Positions 23,997 through 32,448 of a stretch of 42,261 bases of DNA are shown here, piece by piece. How positions within the stretch are numbered: the first letter of the stretch is position 1; the number at the start of each line of letters is the position of its first letter. Below the pieces are notes generated by a model. That model did not search any database. It worked only from the letters and a program-made list of their open reading frames with translations, and had not been told where the DNA came from. The position numbers were made by a program, and so were the translations under genes. The DNA lies in the NCBI GenBank assembly GCA_019912965.1, contig JAIOHM010000011.1:1-42261 (forward strand). Direction: 5' to 3'. The stretch is from Anaerolineae bacterium. Its GTDB lineage: Bacteria; Chloroflexota; Anaerolineae; Aggregatilineales; Phototrophicaceae.

Positions 23997-25325
23997 ATGC
24001 CAGCAAACGGGCGCTATATCAAAGATGTGACCATCCCCGACGATACACCAATGGATATGGGGGCGGCGTTCACCAAAACGTGGATTGTACAGAACAACGG
24101 TGATGTGGCATGGGGGCCGGGTTTCCATTTCGTCCATGTGGACGGCGAACCCATGACCACCCAAACCAAAGTGCCTTTACCCGCCGCCGCGCCCGGTCAG
24201 CAGGTCGAAATCAGCCTGAACCTGACCGCACCCATGAAACCCGGTAAGCAGTTTAGCGACTGGAAATTTCAGGACGACAAAGGCAACCTGTTTGGTCAGG
24301 ACATCATCTATCTGATTATCCAGTGCAAGCAGCCCACGCCTGCCGCCAAAAGCAGCAGTTACTTTGTGGCCGACCTGACCATCCCGGATGGTTCGCCCAT
24401 TCAACCCGGAACCGCCTTCACCAAAACGTGGCGTGTCAAAAATAATGGCAATACCACTTGGGGAATGGGTTACGGACTGGTGTTCGTGGATGGCACGCCG
24501 ATGGGCGCAGCGCCTGTGACCGTGCCGCAAACTCCACCGGGGCAGGAAGTTGATCTCTCGGTCAATCTGAAGTCGCCCGCTGCACCCGGCAGTTACTTCG
24601 GGGATTTTCGGCTACGTGACGCGGCAGGTCAACTGTTCGGCGCGAAGCTCTGGTTGCAAATTACTGTTCCGGCACCAATGGCTGCGCCGACTCCCTCGAC
24701 TCCGGTTGGGGCAGCGCCCACACCGGGAGCCGCCCCTGTTCCCAGCAGCGCCCCCGCACCCGTTGCTGCTCCTGCTCCAGTGATTGCCACACAAGCCAAA
24801 GCGCCCCATTTTTCGCAGCGTGACCCGCGCTGGTCAAATATTCCGTTAGCCAATATGGGCGGCGCACCCACCATCGGGCGGTGGGGCTGCATGATGACCT
24901 GCCTGACCATGACCGCCAACAGCTATGGTTACAGCATCACCCCCGACCAATTTAACCACCTGATGGTGCAGCGCGGCGGCTTCGTCAACGGCTATTTCAC
25001 CAGTTGGAGCGCCCTGAGTGCCGTCTACGCCGATATTGTGTTCGTCAGCAAAATAGACATCGGCGGCGGCAACATCGTCGGGCAAATCGACAGTTTTTTG
25101 CAGGCGTCGCGCCCTGTCCCGGTGATGGTCGATACCACACCGCAAACCGCTTACAGCGATGTCGATCAACATTGGGTGCTGGTGGTCGGGCGCAATGGCG
25201 AAGACTTCTGGGTGAACGACCCGATTGATCTTTCCGGCACACCCGTTTCCCTGTTGGGGCGTTATGGTCGTCCCGGCGGCGGCCTTACTGATGCGGTGCG
25301 CTCCGCCCTCTTTTACCGGAAATAA
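23997..25325 (+). CDS. two NBR1-like Ig domains with a C39-like cysteine peptidase
   Basis: This 442-residue protein has two NBR1-type immunoglobulin domains (5-110 and 120-220), each with F-T-K-T-W-x-V-x-N-N-G and a W-G tryptophan motif, a proline/alanine linker (225-265), and a C39-like peptidase (266-442). Catalytic residues are visible: C298 in R-W-G-C-M-M-T, H392 in D-Q-H-W-V-L-V and N407/D408 in V-N-D-P. No signal peptide or membrane helix is present, so the protease is either cytoplasmic or exported another way. NBR1-like domains are usually binding modules. It is followed by a kinase-ATPase-TPR gene. The substrate is unknown; a role in regulated proteolysis is inference. Confidence 0.85.
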   Translation: MPANGRYIKDVTIPDDTPMDMGAAFTKTWIVQNNGDVAWGPGFHFVHVDGEPMTTQTKVPLPAAAPGQQVEISLNLTAPMKPGKQFSDWKFQDDKGNLFGQDIIYLIIQCKQPTPAAKSSSYFVADLTIPDGSPIQPGTAFTKTWRVKNNGNTTWGMGYGLVFVDGTPMGAAPVTVPQTPPGQEVDLSVNLKSPAAPGSYFGDFRLRDAAGQLFGAKLWLQITVPAPMAAPTPSTPVGAAPTPGAAPVPSSAPAPVAAPAPVIATQAKAPHFSQRDPRWSNIPLANMGGAPTIGRWGCMMTCLTMTANSYGYSITPDQFNHLMVQRGGFVNGYFTSWSALSAVYADIVFVSKIDIGGGNIVGQIDSFLQASRPVPVMVDTTPQTAYSDVDQHWVLVVGRNGEDFWVNDPIDLSGTPVSLLGRYGRPGGGLTDAVRSALFYRK

Positions 25326-25333
25326 TTGTGCGT

Positions 25334-25362
25334 TGTAGGGGCATCTCGCCGGGATGCCCTCC
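25334..25362. repeat. REP-like palindrome, GTAGGGGC family, copy 2
   Basis: TGTAGGGGCATC with the stem GGGCATC/GATGCCC (25339-25345 and 25353-25359) begins nine bases after the NBR1-C39 stop. It may act as a terminator or mRNA-stabilising element. Confidence 0.55.
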
Positions 25363-25407
25363 CCAATATTCACTTTCACCCCTTTTCCCTCAACAGATGT
25401 GTTCCAG

Positions 25408-25413
25408 TACAAT
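25408..25413 (+). promoter_or_regulatory. -10 box TACAAT of the kinase-ATPase-TPR gene
   Basis: TACAAT lies 40 bases before the ATG at 25453. The -35 is poor. Confidence 0.35.
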
Positions 25414-25452
25414 AGCTAAAGTAACTGCTAACCGCTTTGAAGGTTTTCACGG

Positions 25453-28400
25453 ATGACAGCACAAATAATCGCCAACCGCTATGAAGTGATCGAACGCTTA
25501 GGCGCAGGCGGTATGGGCGTGGTATGGCTCGTTCAGGACAAGCTCCGTAACCAAAAAGTTGCGCTCAAACGGGTCATCATGCAGGATACTGATCTGCGTT
25601 TAGCGCTCACCCGCGAATTTAGAACGCTCTCCACCTTGCATCACCCCAATATCGTCAGCGTGATCGAATACGGCTTCCACGAAAACCAACCGTATTTCAC
25701 GATGGAGTATTTACCGGATGCCAAATCGTTCGATAAATCACCTCACCGAGAGATAGACCATTTCATCCAGGTGTTACAGGCGCTTGGCTACCTGCACCGT
25801 CGCGGCATTCTGCACCGTGACCTGAAACCGGGCAACGTGATGATTACAGCCGATGGCGTGGTGAAAGTGCTGGATTTTGGTCTGGCGCTGGACACCTTGC
25901 GCGATCAATCCAACCAAATAGGCGGGACGCTGCATTACATGGCACCCGAATTGTTCATGGAAAAACCTGCCAGCATCGGCAGTGATCTTTGGTCGCTGGG
26001 CATCATGTTGTGTGAAGTGCTGGCAGATCACCATCCCTTTAATACAACCCCCGGCACCGATTTGATGATGACCATCATTTCCGAAGCGCCGGATTTGAGC
26101 AGCATCGATCAAGATTTGGTTCCCGTTGTGGCGCGGTTGCTCGCCAAAGATCCTTCAGAACGCTACACCAACGTGTTAGATGTCATTCGTGATTTGTGCA
26201 TTGCCACCAAAATAACCGTCCCGGCGGAGTCTCAAGCGCACCGTGAGAGTTTCTTGCAGGCAGCCGCCTTTGTGGGACGCGATCACGAGTATCAGCATTT
26301 AGTCGATGGGCTGAAAGCGGCGGCGGGTGGCACAAATCAGTTATGGTTGATCGGTGGGGAAGCGGGCGTAGGAAAAAGCCGCCTCTTGGATGAACTGCGA
26401 ACACGGGCGCTGGTCGATGGATTTGTCGTCCTGCAAGGTCAGGGCGTGGAAAGCGGTGGTCTGCCTTACCAGTTGTGGCGCGAGATTGCCCGAAAATTGG
26501 TGATCGGCGCGCCGATGAGCGACCTTTCCGCCACTGTGATGAAAGAACTGGTTCCCGATATTGCTGCGCTGATTGACCGCGAAGTGGCTGATCTCACCGC
26601 GCTTGAGCCGCAGGCAAACCGTGACCGTTTGATGGCGGCGCTGCTGGAACGACTCGGCACATTGGAATCCCCCGTGCTGATTATCCTTGAAGATTTACAC
26701 TGGGCGAACGAAGAGCTTGCACTCTTAAAACTCATACTGCCGCACCTTGAATCCATGCCCGTCATGATCGTCGGTTCATATCGCAACGATGAAAGACCAG
26801 CCTTGCCCGAAGAACTGTCAGCGGCATCGCTGCTCACCCTAGCGCGTTTGAGTCCTGAAGCCATAGCTGATCTCAGTGCTTCGATGGTCGGCGCGGAAAA
26901 TGCGAAACCCGAACTGGTCGAACGGCTGGTGAAAGAGACCGAAGGCAACGCCTTATTTATGGTCGAAGTTATGCGGGCGCTGGCGGAAGAAGCCGGAAGT
27001 TTGCATAACATCTCCCGCAAATCACTGCCAGACAGAATTTTGGCGGGCGGCATGGTCGCGGTGCTGCAACGCCGCCTCGCAAAAGTGCCAGCATGGGCAT
27101 TGGATACGCTCAAACTGGCGGCAGTCATCGGACGGGTGATCGACCTCTCCGTCCTCAAAAGGGCGGGCATTACCAACATCGATAATTGGTTACAGGCTTG
27201 CGCCGATGCCGCTGTCCTCGAACCCTATCAGGGCGAATGGCGCTTTAACCATGATCGCCTGCGGGAAGTGCTGCTCAACGATCTCGAAAATCGTCCAGCC
27301 CTTCATGAACGGGCGGCGCGGGCAATCGAGGTCATTTACCCGGACGATATCAATTATGCCGAAGCATTGGCAGAGCATTGGCACATCGCGGGTAATCCTG
27401 AACGCGAAATCTTTTTCATCCTCAAAGCGGCGGAACACTTGGTCAATATCAGCGGCGATTATGGACGGGCGGAAAAGCTCGTTCAGCGCGGTCTTGACCT
27501 GAACCTACCCTATACCCGTGCTGAACTGCTTCTCTGGAAAGGCTTCAGCATCGAAAAGCAGAGTCAGTTTGAAGCCGCAATCGACCTCTACCAAACCGGG
27601 TTAGCGGCTGACCCTATTCCGGCCATCAGAGTGCTGCTTTTGAACCGATGTGGACACATCTGCATACGGTTGGGCAAGTACGCCGAAGCCGGAGATTATG
27701 CGCGGAAGGCGCGGGAAATCACCGAAAATCCCGACGATCAGCATAACAGCCTGCATCTCCTCGGACTGGTAGCCCGTTATGAGGGGGATTATCTGGCAGC
27801 CAAAGCCTATTACGAAGACAGCTTAATCATCCGCCGCAAGATCGGGAACAGAAAAGGCACTGCCGACAGTCTGAACAATCTCGGTATGGTTGCCATGCAT
27901 CAGGGGGATTATCCAGCGGCGCAAGCCTATTATGAAGATAGTTTAATCATCCGGCGTGAAACCGGGGATAGGCAGGGGACTGCCATCGGGCTAAACAATC
28001 TGGGTGTGATCGCCATTTATCAGGGAGATTACGCAGCCGCCCGCGCCTATTTTGAAGACGTTTTGGGGCTTAACCGTAAGATCAAAGACCTGACTGGCAT
28101 TGCTGGGAGTTTGAACAACCTCGGCGGCGTGACGCAAGCACAGGGCGATTCCCCGGCGGCACGCGCCTATTACGAAGAAAGTTCGGCAATTAATCGCCAA
28201 ATCGGGGACAAACAGAATCTTGCCATCAGTTTGCACAATCTCGGCGTTTTTGCAGATGTTCAAGGCGATTTTGCAGCAGCACGAAATCTTTTTGAAGAAT
28301 GCCTCATGATCGCCCGCGAGATCGGCAATCCCGAAGCCATCATCTACGGGACATCCGGATTGGTCATCGTCCTATCAGAAATCGGCGAACGCGAATCCGC

Positions 28401-28701
28401 CCGCGAAGTCCTGATCGAGTCCCTCAAAACCGCCCACGAAATGGCGAGCATCCCGATGATGCTGTATCCACTGTTGGGCGTAATGTTTTGGTCACAAAAC
28501 CATGAACGGGTGGCAGCATGGATCGGGTTGATGCGCGAACAGGGCAGCACCGATATGACAGATGATGCCCGTTTACAGTCCCTGACGGAGAAAATGCATC
28601 GCACGATGGGTGATGAGGCATTTAATGCTGCTGTGGAACGTGGCAAGTCGCTGGATGTGCCAACGGAGATTAATACGCTGCTTGCGGAATTGACTCGGTA
28701 A
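25453..28701 (+). CDS. Ser/Thr kinase - AAA/STAND ATPase - TPR protein (PknK-like layout)
   Basis: This 1082-residue protein starts with a kinase domain (9-262): G-A-G-G-M-G-V-V loop, K39, H-R-D-L-K-P-G-N with D123, D-F-G at 141-143. An ATPase domain follows (275-560): Walker A G-G-E-A-G-V-G-K-S (301-309) and Walker B V-L-I-I-L-E-D-L-H-W-A (408-418), as in MalT/PknK-type STAND proteins. The rest (about 660-1070) is TPR solenoid; at least five 40-residue units (Y-E-D-S-L-I-I-R-R, S-L-N-N-L-G, H/Y-Q-G-D-Y) are so alike that their DNA repeats every 120 bases. GAAGG lies upstream of the ATG. It is likely a signal-sensing kinase whose TPR array binds partners. No DNA-binding domain is seen. Confidence 0.92.
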   Translation: MTAQIIANRYEVIERLGAGGMGVVWLVQDKLRNQKVALKRVIMQDTDLRLALTREFRTLSTLHHPNIVSVIEYGFHENQPYFTMEYLPDAKSFDKSPHREIDHFIQVLQALGYLHRRGILHRDLKPGNVMITADGVVKVLDFGLALDTLRDQSNQIGGTLHYMAPELFMEKPASIGSDLWSLGIMLCEVLADHHPFNTTPGTDLMMTIISEAPDLSSIDQDLVPVVARLLAKDPSERYTNVLDVIRDLCIATKITVPAESQAHRESFLQAAAFVGRDHEYQHLVDGLKAAAGGTNQLWLIGGEAGVGKSRLLDELRTRALVDGFVVLQGQGVESGGLPYQLWREIARKLVIGAPMSDLSATVMKELVPDIAALIDREVADLTALEPQANRDRLMAALLERLGTLESPVLIILEDLHWANEELALLKLILPHLESMPVMIVGSYRNDERPALPEELSAASLLTLARLSPEAIADLSASMVGAENAKPELVERLVKETEGNALFMVEVMRALAEEAGSLHNISRKSLPDRILAGGMVAVLQRRLAKVPAWALDTLKLAAVIGRVIDLSVLKRAGITNIDNWLQACADAAVLEPYQGEWRFNHDRLREVLLNDLENRPALHERAARAIEVIYPDDINYAEALAEHWHIAGNPEREIFFILKAAEHLVNISGDYGRAEKLVQRGLDLNLPYTRAELLLWKGFSIEKQSQFEAAIDLYQTGLAADPIPAIRVLLLNRCGHICIRLGKYAEAGDYARKAREITENPDDQHNSLHLLGLVARYEGDYLAAKAYYEDSLIIRRKIGNRKGTADSLNNLGMVAMHQGDYPAAQAYYEDSLIIRRETGDRQGTAIGLNNLGVIAIYQGDYAAARAYFEDVLGLNRKIKDLTGIAGSLNNLGGVTQAQGDSPAARAYYEESSAINRQIGDKQNLAISLHNLGVFADVQGDFAAARNLFEECLMIAREIGNPEAIIYGTSGLVIVLSEIGERESAREVLIESLKTAHEMASIPMMLYPLLGVMFWSQNHERVAAWIGLMREQGSTDMTDDARLQSLTEKMHRTMGDEAFNAAVERGKSLDVPTEINTLLAELTR
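27780..28320 (+). repeat. 120-bp tandem repeats encoding TPR units
   Basis: The units beginning near 27790, 27910, 28030, 28150 and 28270 share long stretches of DNA (for example GGGGATTAT and GCCTATTA, with TTTAATCATCCG-type segments in the first two). The first two are the most alike, pointing to recent duplication. Confidence 0.7.
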
Positions 28702-28777
28702 CAGGCGCATAAAAATTCCCACTGTTTTCCGCAGTCAATCGTTCTAACGGTAAACACATATTTTGCCTGTGGGGGTA

Positions 28778-28786
28778 TGCTACAAT
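28778..28786 (+). promoter_or_regulatory. extended -10 promoter of the VapBC-like pair
   Basis: TGCTACAAT (TGn plus TACAAT) lies 24 bases before the ATG at 28811, and AAAGGA provides the ribosome site. The same TGCTAnAAT form is found at 33595. Confidence 0.5.
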
Positions 28787-28810
28787 CACCCTGAAGCGAA
28801 AGGACTCACA

Positions 28811-29140
28811 ATGGTCGCACAACGCAAAGAAATCACAATTTCGGTGATCTTGGGTGAAGATCGCCGCCTCATTATTGACCTGCCCCCGGATGCCCCAACA
28901 GGCGAGGTCGAGGTTAATCTGGTGGTCAGTTCAACCACTCTTGAGCCGCAAAAAGGGGGCAATCCCGCGCGGGAGGCTGCCCGTGCCAAACTGCTCGCCG
29001 CCGGAAAACTCAGCACAACTTGGCGCGCCCCGGAGGGCTATAAACCCCTGACCGTTGCTGAACGAATGCGAATCGGCACACTGCCACCAGATGCACCTCC
29101 ATCTGAACAACTCATATCTGAAGATCGGGGCGAATATTGA
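28811..29140 (+). CDS. antitoxin-like protein upstream of a PIN toxin
   Basis: This 109-residue protein has an N-terminal beta-rich part (E-I-T-I-S-V-I-L-G-E-D-R-R-L-I-I-D-L) that could be a swapped-hairpin or other small dimer fold, and a C-terminal tail rich in A, R and P (A-R-A-K-L-L-A-A-G-K-L) such as antitoxins use to wrap their toxin. I cannot assign it to a named antitoxin family. AAAGGA seven bases upstream fixes the ATG at 28811. Its TGA overlaps the TTG start of the PIN gene by two bases (TTGA), a typical toxin-antitoxin coupling. The function is inferred mainly from this context. Confidence 0.65.
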   Translation: MVAQRKEITISVILGEDRRLIIDLPPDAPTGEVEVNLVVSSTTLEPQKGGNPAREAARAKLLAAGKLSTTWRAPEGYKPLTVAERMRIGTLPPDAPPSEQLISEDRGEY

Positions 29141-29589
29141 CCACCTATTATGTCGATACCAGTGCCTTGGCGAAACGGTACATCAATGAGACTGGCTCAG
29201 CATGGGTGTTAAGTTGGGTGGAACCACCTGCGGGTAACATTATCGTCGTTTGCGACATTACCCCCGTGGAAATGTTTTCCCTGCTTCAGAAACGATTGCG
29301 GCAAGGACAATTAGGCGCAGCTAATGTTGTCATTCTACAAAATGATTTTCTAGCACATGCTGAACAGGAATATTTAGCTGTTCCATTGGACGACAAGATA
29401 TTAGCTCACGCGCGAAGTTTAGTGACAAAATATAAGCTCCGCACCCTTGACGCGATTCAACTGGCCTCCGCGCTGGACGCTGCTGCCAGTTTGGGTGAAG
29501 CCATAACTTTTGTTGCTGCTGATGTCGATCTATTAGCTGCCGCCAGTGCCGAAGGTTTTGCAGTTGACGATCCCAATGCTCACCCTTAA
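29137..29589 (+). CDS. PIN-domain toxin, VapC family
   Basis: This 150-residue protein has the acidic set of PIN nucleases: Y-Y-V-D-T-S-A-L-A-K-R-Y with Asp at residue 6, a Glu in T-P-V-E-M-F, Asp in L-D-A-I-Q-L-A-S-A and Asp in V-A-A-D-V-D-L. These bind Mg2+ and cleave RNA, most often tRNA or rRNA in VapC proteins. It starts with TTG overlapping the antitoxin stop, so the toxin is made only after the antitoxin is translated. A later start would remove the first catalytic Asp. The target RNA cannot be read from sequence. Confidence 0.88.
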   Translation: MTTYYVDTSALAKRYINETGSAWVLSWVEPPAGNIIVVCDITPVEMFSLLQKRLRQGQLGAANVVILQNDFLAHAEQEYLAVPLDDKILAHARSLVTKYKLRTLDAIQLASALDAAASLGEAITFVAADVDLLAAASAEGFAVDDPNAHP

Positions 29590-29621
29590 TTCAATAGCTT
29601 TATTTTGAAAGGACTCTACTT

Positions 29622-30653
29622 ATGCGTTTAGGCATCATGGCCGGATATTCCGGCGCAAAAATTGAACTGCCCATTGATCTGATTCAAGAAGCCGACCGCC
29701 TCGGCGTTTATGCCCTGTGGACGGCAGAAGCCTACGGCTCGGATGCAGTGACACCTTTAGCATGGGCGGGTGCGCTCACCAAAAATATCCATCTCGGCAC
29801 TGCCATTATGCAGATGCCCGCCCGTACTCCCGCCATGACCGCCATGACCGCTATGACGCTCGACCAACTCAGCGGCGGACGCTTTTTGCTCGGCTTGGGG
29901 CTTTCCGGCCCACAGGTGGTCGAAGGCTGGCACGGACAGCCCTATGGCAAACCACTGACCAAAACCCGCGAATATGTCGAAATCATGCGCGCGATTTTCA
30001 AACGCGAAAAACCCGTCGAACATGACGGTGAATACTATCAGATTCCCTACAAAGGCGGGGACGCCAGCGGCTTGGGCAAACCCCTCAAGAGCATCATTCA
30101 CGGGCGCGCCGACATTCCCATCTACCTCGCCGCCATCGGCCCAAAGAACGTTCAGCTTTGCGCCGAAATTGCTGATGGCTGGCTGCCGATTTTCTTCGAC
30201 CCGGAACACTACGATGCTGTCTATAAAGAACAGATCGAAGCCGGATTCGCCGCTGCCGGGAACGGCAAGTCGATGGCGAATTTCGACATCGCGCCCTCGG
30301 TCGCCGTCATCATGGGCGATAATCTCGAATCCTGCTGGAACGCCTGCAAACCTGCCTTAGCCTTATATGTTGGTGGGATGGGCGCGCGTGGCAAGAATTT
30401 CTATTACGACCTTGCCTGCCGCTACGGTTACGAAGCCGCCGCCCAAACCATTCAGGATGCCTATCTCTCCGGCGATAAAGCATCCGCCGTCAGCGCCGTC
30501 CCGAACGAACTGGTAGACTCGGTTACGCTGTGCGGCACGAAGGAACGCATTAAAGATCGGTTAGCCTTATGGAAGAACAGCCCGGTGACAACCCTCAATT
30601 TACAGGTGTATGATGTGGATACACTCCGCGCTGTTGCCGAAATGGTCTTGTAG
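29622..30653 (+). CDS. LLM-class F420-dependent oxidoreductase
   Basis: This 343-residue protein is a bacterial luciferase-like monooxygenase family member: M-R-L-G-I-M-A-G-Y, an [11 protein letters not shown] segment, [16 protein letters not shown] and [11 protein letters not shown], matching the F420-binding subgroup rather than flavin monooxygenases. Such enzymes use reduced F420 to reduce or oxidise small molecules in the cytoplasm. AAAGGA lies upstream of the ATG. Three GCCATGACC-type units near 29834-29862 encode A-M-T-A-M-T-A-M-T in a helix. Its TAG stop is part of a REP-like palindrome. It is probably monocistronic; the substrate is unknown. Confidence 0.9.
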   Translation: MRLGIMAGYSGAKIELPIDLIQEADRLGVYALWTAEAYGSDAVTPLAWAGALTKNIHLGTAIMQMPARTPAMTAMTAMTLDQLSGGRFLLGLGLSGPQVVEGWHGQPYGKPLTKTREYVEIMRAIFKREKPVEHDGEYYQIPYKGGDASGLGKPLKSIIHGRADIPIYLAAIGPKNVQLCAEIADGWLPIFFDPEHYDAVYKEQIEAGFAAAGNGKSMANFDIAPSVAVIMGDNLESCWNACKPALALYVGGMGARGKNFYYDLACRYGYEAAAQTIQDAYLSGDKASAVSAVPNELVDSVTLCGTKERIKDRLALWKNSPVTTLNLQVYDVDTLRAVAEMVL

Positions 30654-30675
30654 GGATGGGTTTCAAACCCGCCCT
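30649..30675. repeat. REP-like palindrome, GTAGGG family, copy 3, at a stop codon
   Basis: TGTAGGGATGGGTTTCAAAC and the following CCGCCCT form a nested hairpin (GGGTT/AACCC inside AGGG/CCCT). The TAG at 30651-30653, inside the repeat, ends the LLM gene. Confidence 0.6.
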
Positions 30676-30711
30676 TCAAACGCACAATTTGTGGATAACT
30701 AAGGAACTGGA

Positions 30712-31965
30712 ATGAAACGAACGATTCAAGCGATTCTATTGGTAGTCATGATAACGATAGCGGGCTGCGGTGGACAATCCCTGCCGCCGCTAGCCACCGC
30801 CAGCACACCGGCTGCTGATCTGCCAGCCAATGTGGCCTTCCGTCAGCCCGGAGCAGAACAGGCCGCCCAGCCAACCATCGTGCCGGATGCGGTGATTGAT
30901 GCCGCCGATGCCGAATACCTGCTGCTGACCAACATTTATGAACGGCTTGCGCCCTCAGTAGTGAATATTGAAGTGGTGGTCGAGGTAGAAGCCCATCCCG
31001 GCATGGAAGATCAGGGACGCGGCTCAGGCTTTGTCTATGATCTGAACGGCCACATCATCACCAACGCCCATGTTGCCAACGATGCTCGCCGCGTTTCGGT
31101 AACCTTCAACGACGGTCATGTGGTGGATGCTACCGTCGTCGGCGTTGACCTGTTCAGCGATATTGCCGTTATAAAAGTAGATACCGATGCTACCCGTTTG
31201 CACCCGGTCACCTTTGCCGATTCGGAAGCCGTAAGAGTTGGGCAGCGTGCCATCGCCATTGGCAACCCCTTCGGGCTGGCGAGTTCCATGACCGTCGGCA
31301 TCGTCAGCGGATTAGGGCGGCAGCTTCCTTCAGCCGAACTCATCAGCAACGACATCACGCCCGGCTTCCAGAATCCATCCATCATTCAGGTCGATACCGA
31401 TATTAACCCCGGCAATTCCGGCGGCCCACTGCTGAATTCGCGCGGTGAAGTCATCGGTGTGAATACCGCCATCCGCACCGAAAGCGGCATCTTTGAAGGC
31501 GTTGGATTTGCCGTACCTGCCAGCACTGTCCTGCGTGTCGTCCCCGAACTGATCGAAAAAGGCCGCGTGGATTATGCATGGTTGGGCATCACCAGTCTGT
31601 CAGCCGAGGATGGCTTGGGCGTGGCTGCGCTGGCTGAACCCCTCGGCTTACCCGTCACCGCTGGCGTGATGATCGATAGCATCGCCCCGGATTCGCCCGC
31701 TGCCAAAGCCGGATTGCAGGGCGGCGATAACATCCGCAGCATCCGCGACCAAACCATCTGTGCAGGCGGCGACATCATCGTAGCGGTTGATGGGGACTAC
31801 ATCGCCGGGATGGACGAATTGATGTCTTATCTGGTGGTCAACAGTGCGCCCGGTGAAACCATCAATCTGCTGGTTGTGCGCGGTAACGAAACCTTTGAAC
31901 TGCCCGTATTGCTGGAGGCTCGCCCAACGCAGGGCGCATCCATTCCAGTGACCTGCGGCAGATAG
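30712..31965 (+). CDS. HtrA/DegP-like serine protease lipoprotein with PDZ domain
   Basis: This 417-residue protein has a lipoprotein signal (hydrophobic 8-17, lipobox I-A-G-C at about 16-19), a disordered linker, a trypsin-like S1C protease with the triad H120 (T-N-A-H-V), D150 (S-D-I-A-V) and S236 (G-N-S-G-G-P), and one C-terminal PDZ domain (about 290-405: A-G-V-M-I-D-S-I-A-P-D-S-P-A). The PDZ is interrupted by a segment, R-S-I-R-D-Q-T-I-C-A-G-G, which looks like a small insertion. AAGGAA lies upstream of the ATG. It would sit at the outer face of the membrane and degrade misfolded proteins. The phosphatase gene follows 18 bases later. Confidence 0.93.
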   Translation: MKRTIQAILLVVMITIAGCGGQSLPPLATASTPAADLPANVAFRQPGAEQAAQPTIVPDAVIDAADAEYLLLTNIYERLAPSVVNIEVVVEVEAHPGMEDQGRGSGFVYDLNGHIITNAHVANDARRVSVTFNDGHVVDATVVGVDLFSDIAVIKVDTDATRLHPVTFADSEAVRVGQRAIAIGNPFGLASSMTVGIVSGLGRQLPSAELISNDITPGFQNPSIIQVDTDINPGNSGGPLLNSRGEVIGVNTAIRTESGIFEGVGFAVPASTVLRVVPELIEKGRVDYAWLGITSLSAEDGLGVAALAEPLGLPVTAGVMIDSIAPDSPAAKAGLQGGDNIRSIRDQTICAGGDIIVAVDGDYIAGMDELMSYLVVNSAPGETINLLVVRGNETFELPVLLEARPTQGASIPVTCGR

Positions 31966-31983
31966 ATAATTGAAAGTTGAATA

Positions 31984-32448
31984 ATGCACCCCATCCGATC
32001 CTGGCTCTATATTGGCAACTTCCGCGAAAGCAAACAGCTTCCATCGCTGAAGTTTTATGGCATTAACGCAGTGCTGCAACTGGCGGAAGCTGTGCAGCAT
32101 CCCGACATTGTGACGACTTATGTCGATGTTGACGATGGGGTGACGCTGCCACCCGGCAAACTGGAACGCGGAGTCGCCTTCATCCGGGAGCAGAAAGCGG
32201 CGGGAAAAACCGTGCTGGTGGCTTGCGGGGCGGGTATCAGCCGTTCGGTAGCCTTCAGCATCGCCGCCCTGAAGGAAGAAGAAGGTCTCAGTTTGGCAGA
32301 TGCCTATCTGGATATTCTGAAATCCCATCCAGAAGCCCTGCCGCACTCTGCTTTATGGGAATCGCTGCGGACGTACTACAACGAAACCGTGACCTTCCAA
32401 ATGATGATGAATACAGTTTGGGAGCAGCGTAAACATCAGGGGGAATGA
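31984..32448 (+). CDS. dual-specificity protein phosphatase-like protein
   Basis: This 154-residue protein has the DSP fold pattern: W-L-Y-I-G-N near the start, V-D-V-D-D near residue 48 (candidate general acid Asp) and the active-site loop V-A-C-G-A-G-I-S-R-S. Cysteine and arginine of the C-x5-R signature are kept, but the preceding histidine of H-C-x5-R is alanine, which usually weakens cysteine activation. It may still be active or may bind phosphoproteins without cleaving them. The gene begins 18 bases after the HtrA gene and overlaps the next start (ATGA). With two Ser/Thr kinases in the window, phosphoproteins are plausible substrates. Confidence 0.82.
   Translation: MHPIRSWLYIGNFRESKQLPSLKFYGINAVLQLAEAVQHPDIVTTYVDVDDGVTLPPGKLERGVAFIREQKAAGKTVLVACGAGISRSVAFSIAALKEEEGLSLADAYLDILKSHPEALPHSALWESLRTYYNETVTFQMMMNTVWEQRKHQGE

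Noticed and set aside
26466..27179. Minus-strand frame of 237 codons opposite the kinase-ATPase-TPR gene
   Set aside because: Serine/alanine-rich antisense shadow without motif or ribosome site.
27780..28320. CRISPR-like regular spacing
   Set aside because: The 120-bp periodicity lies in an open frame and encodes TPR units.
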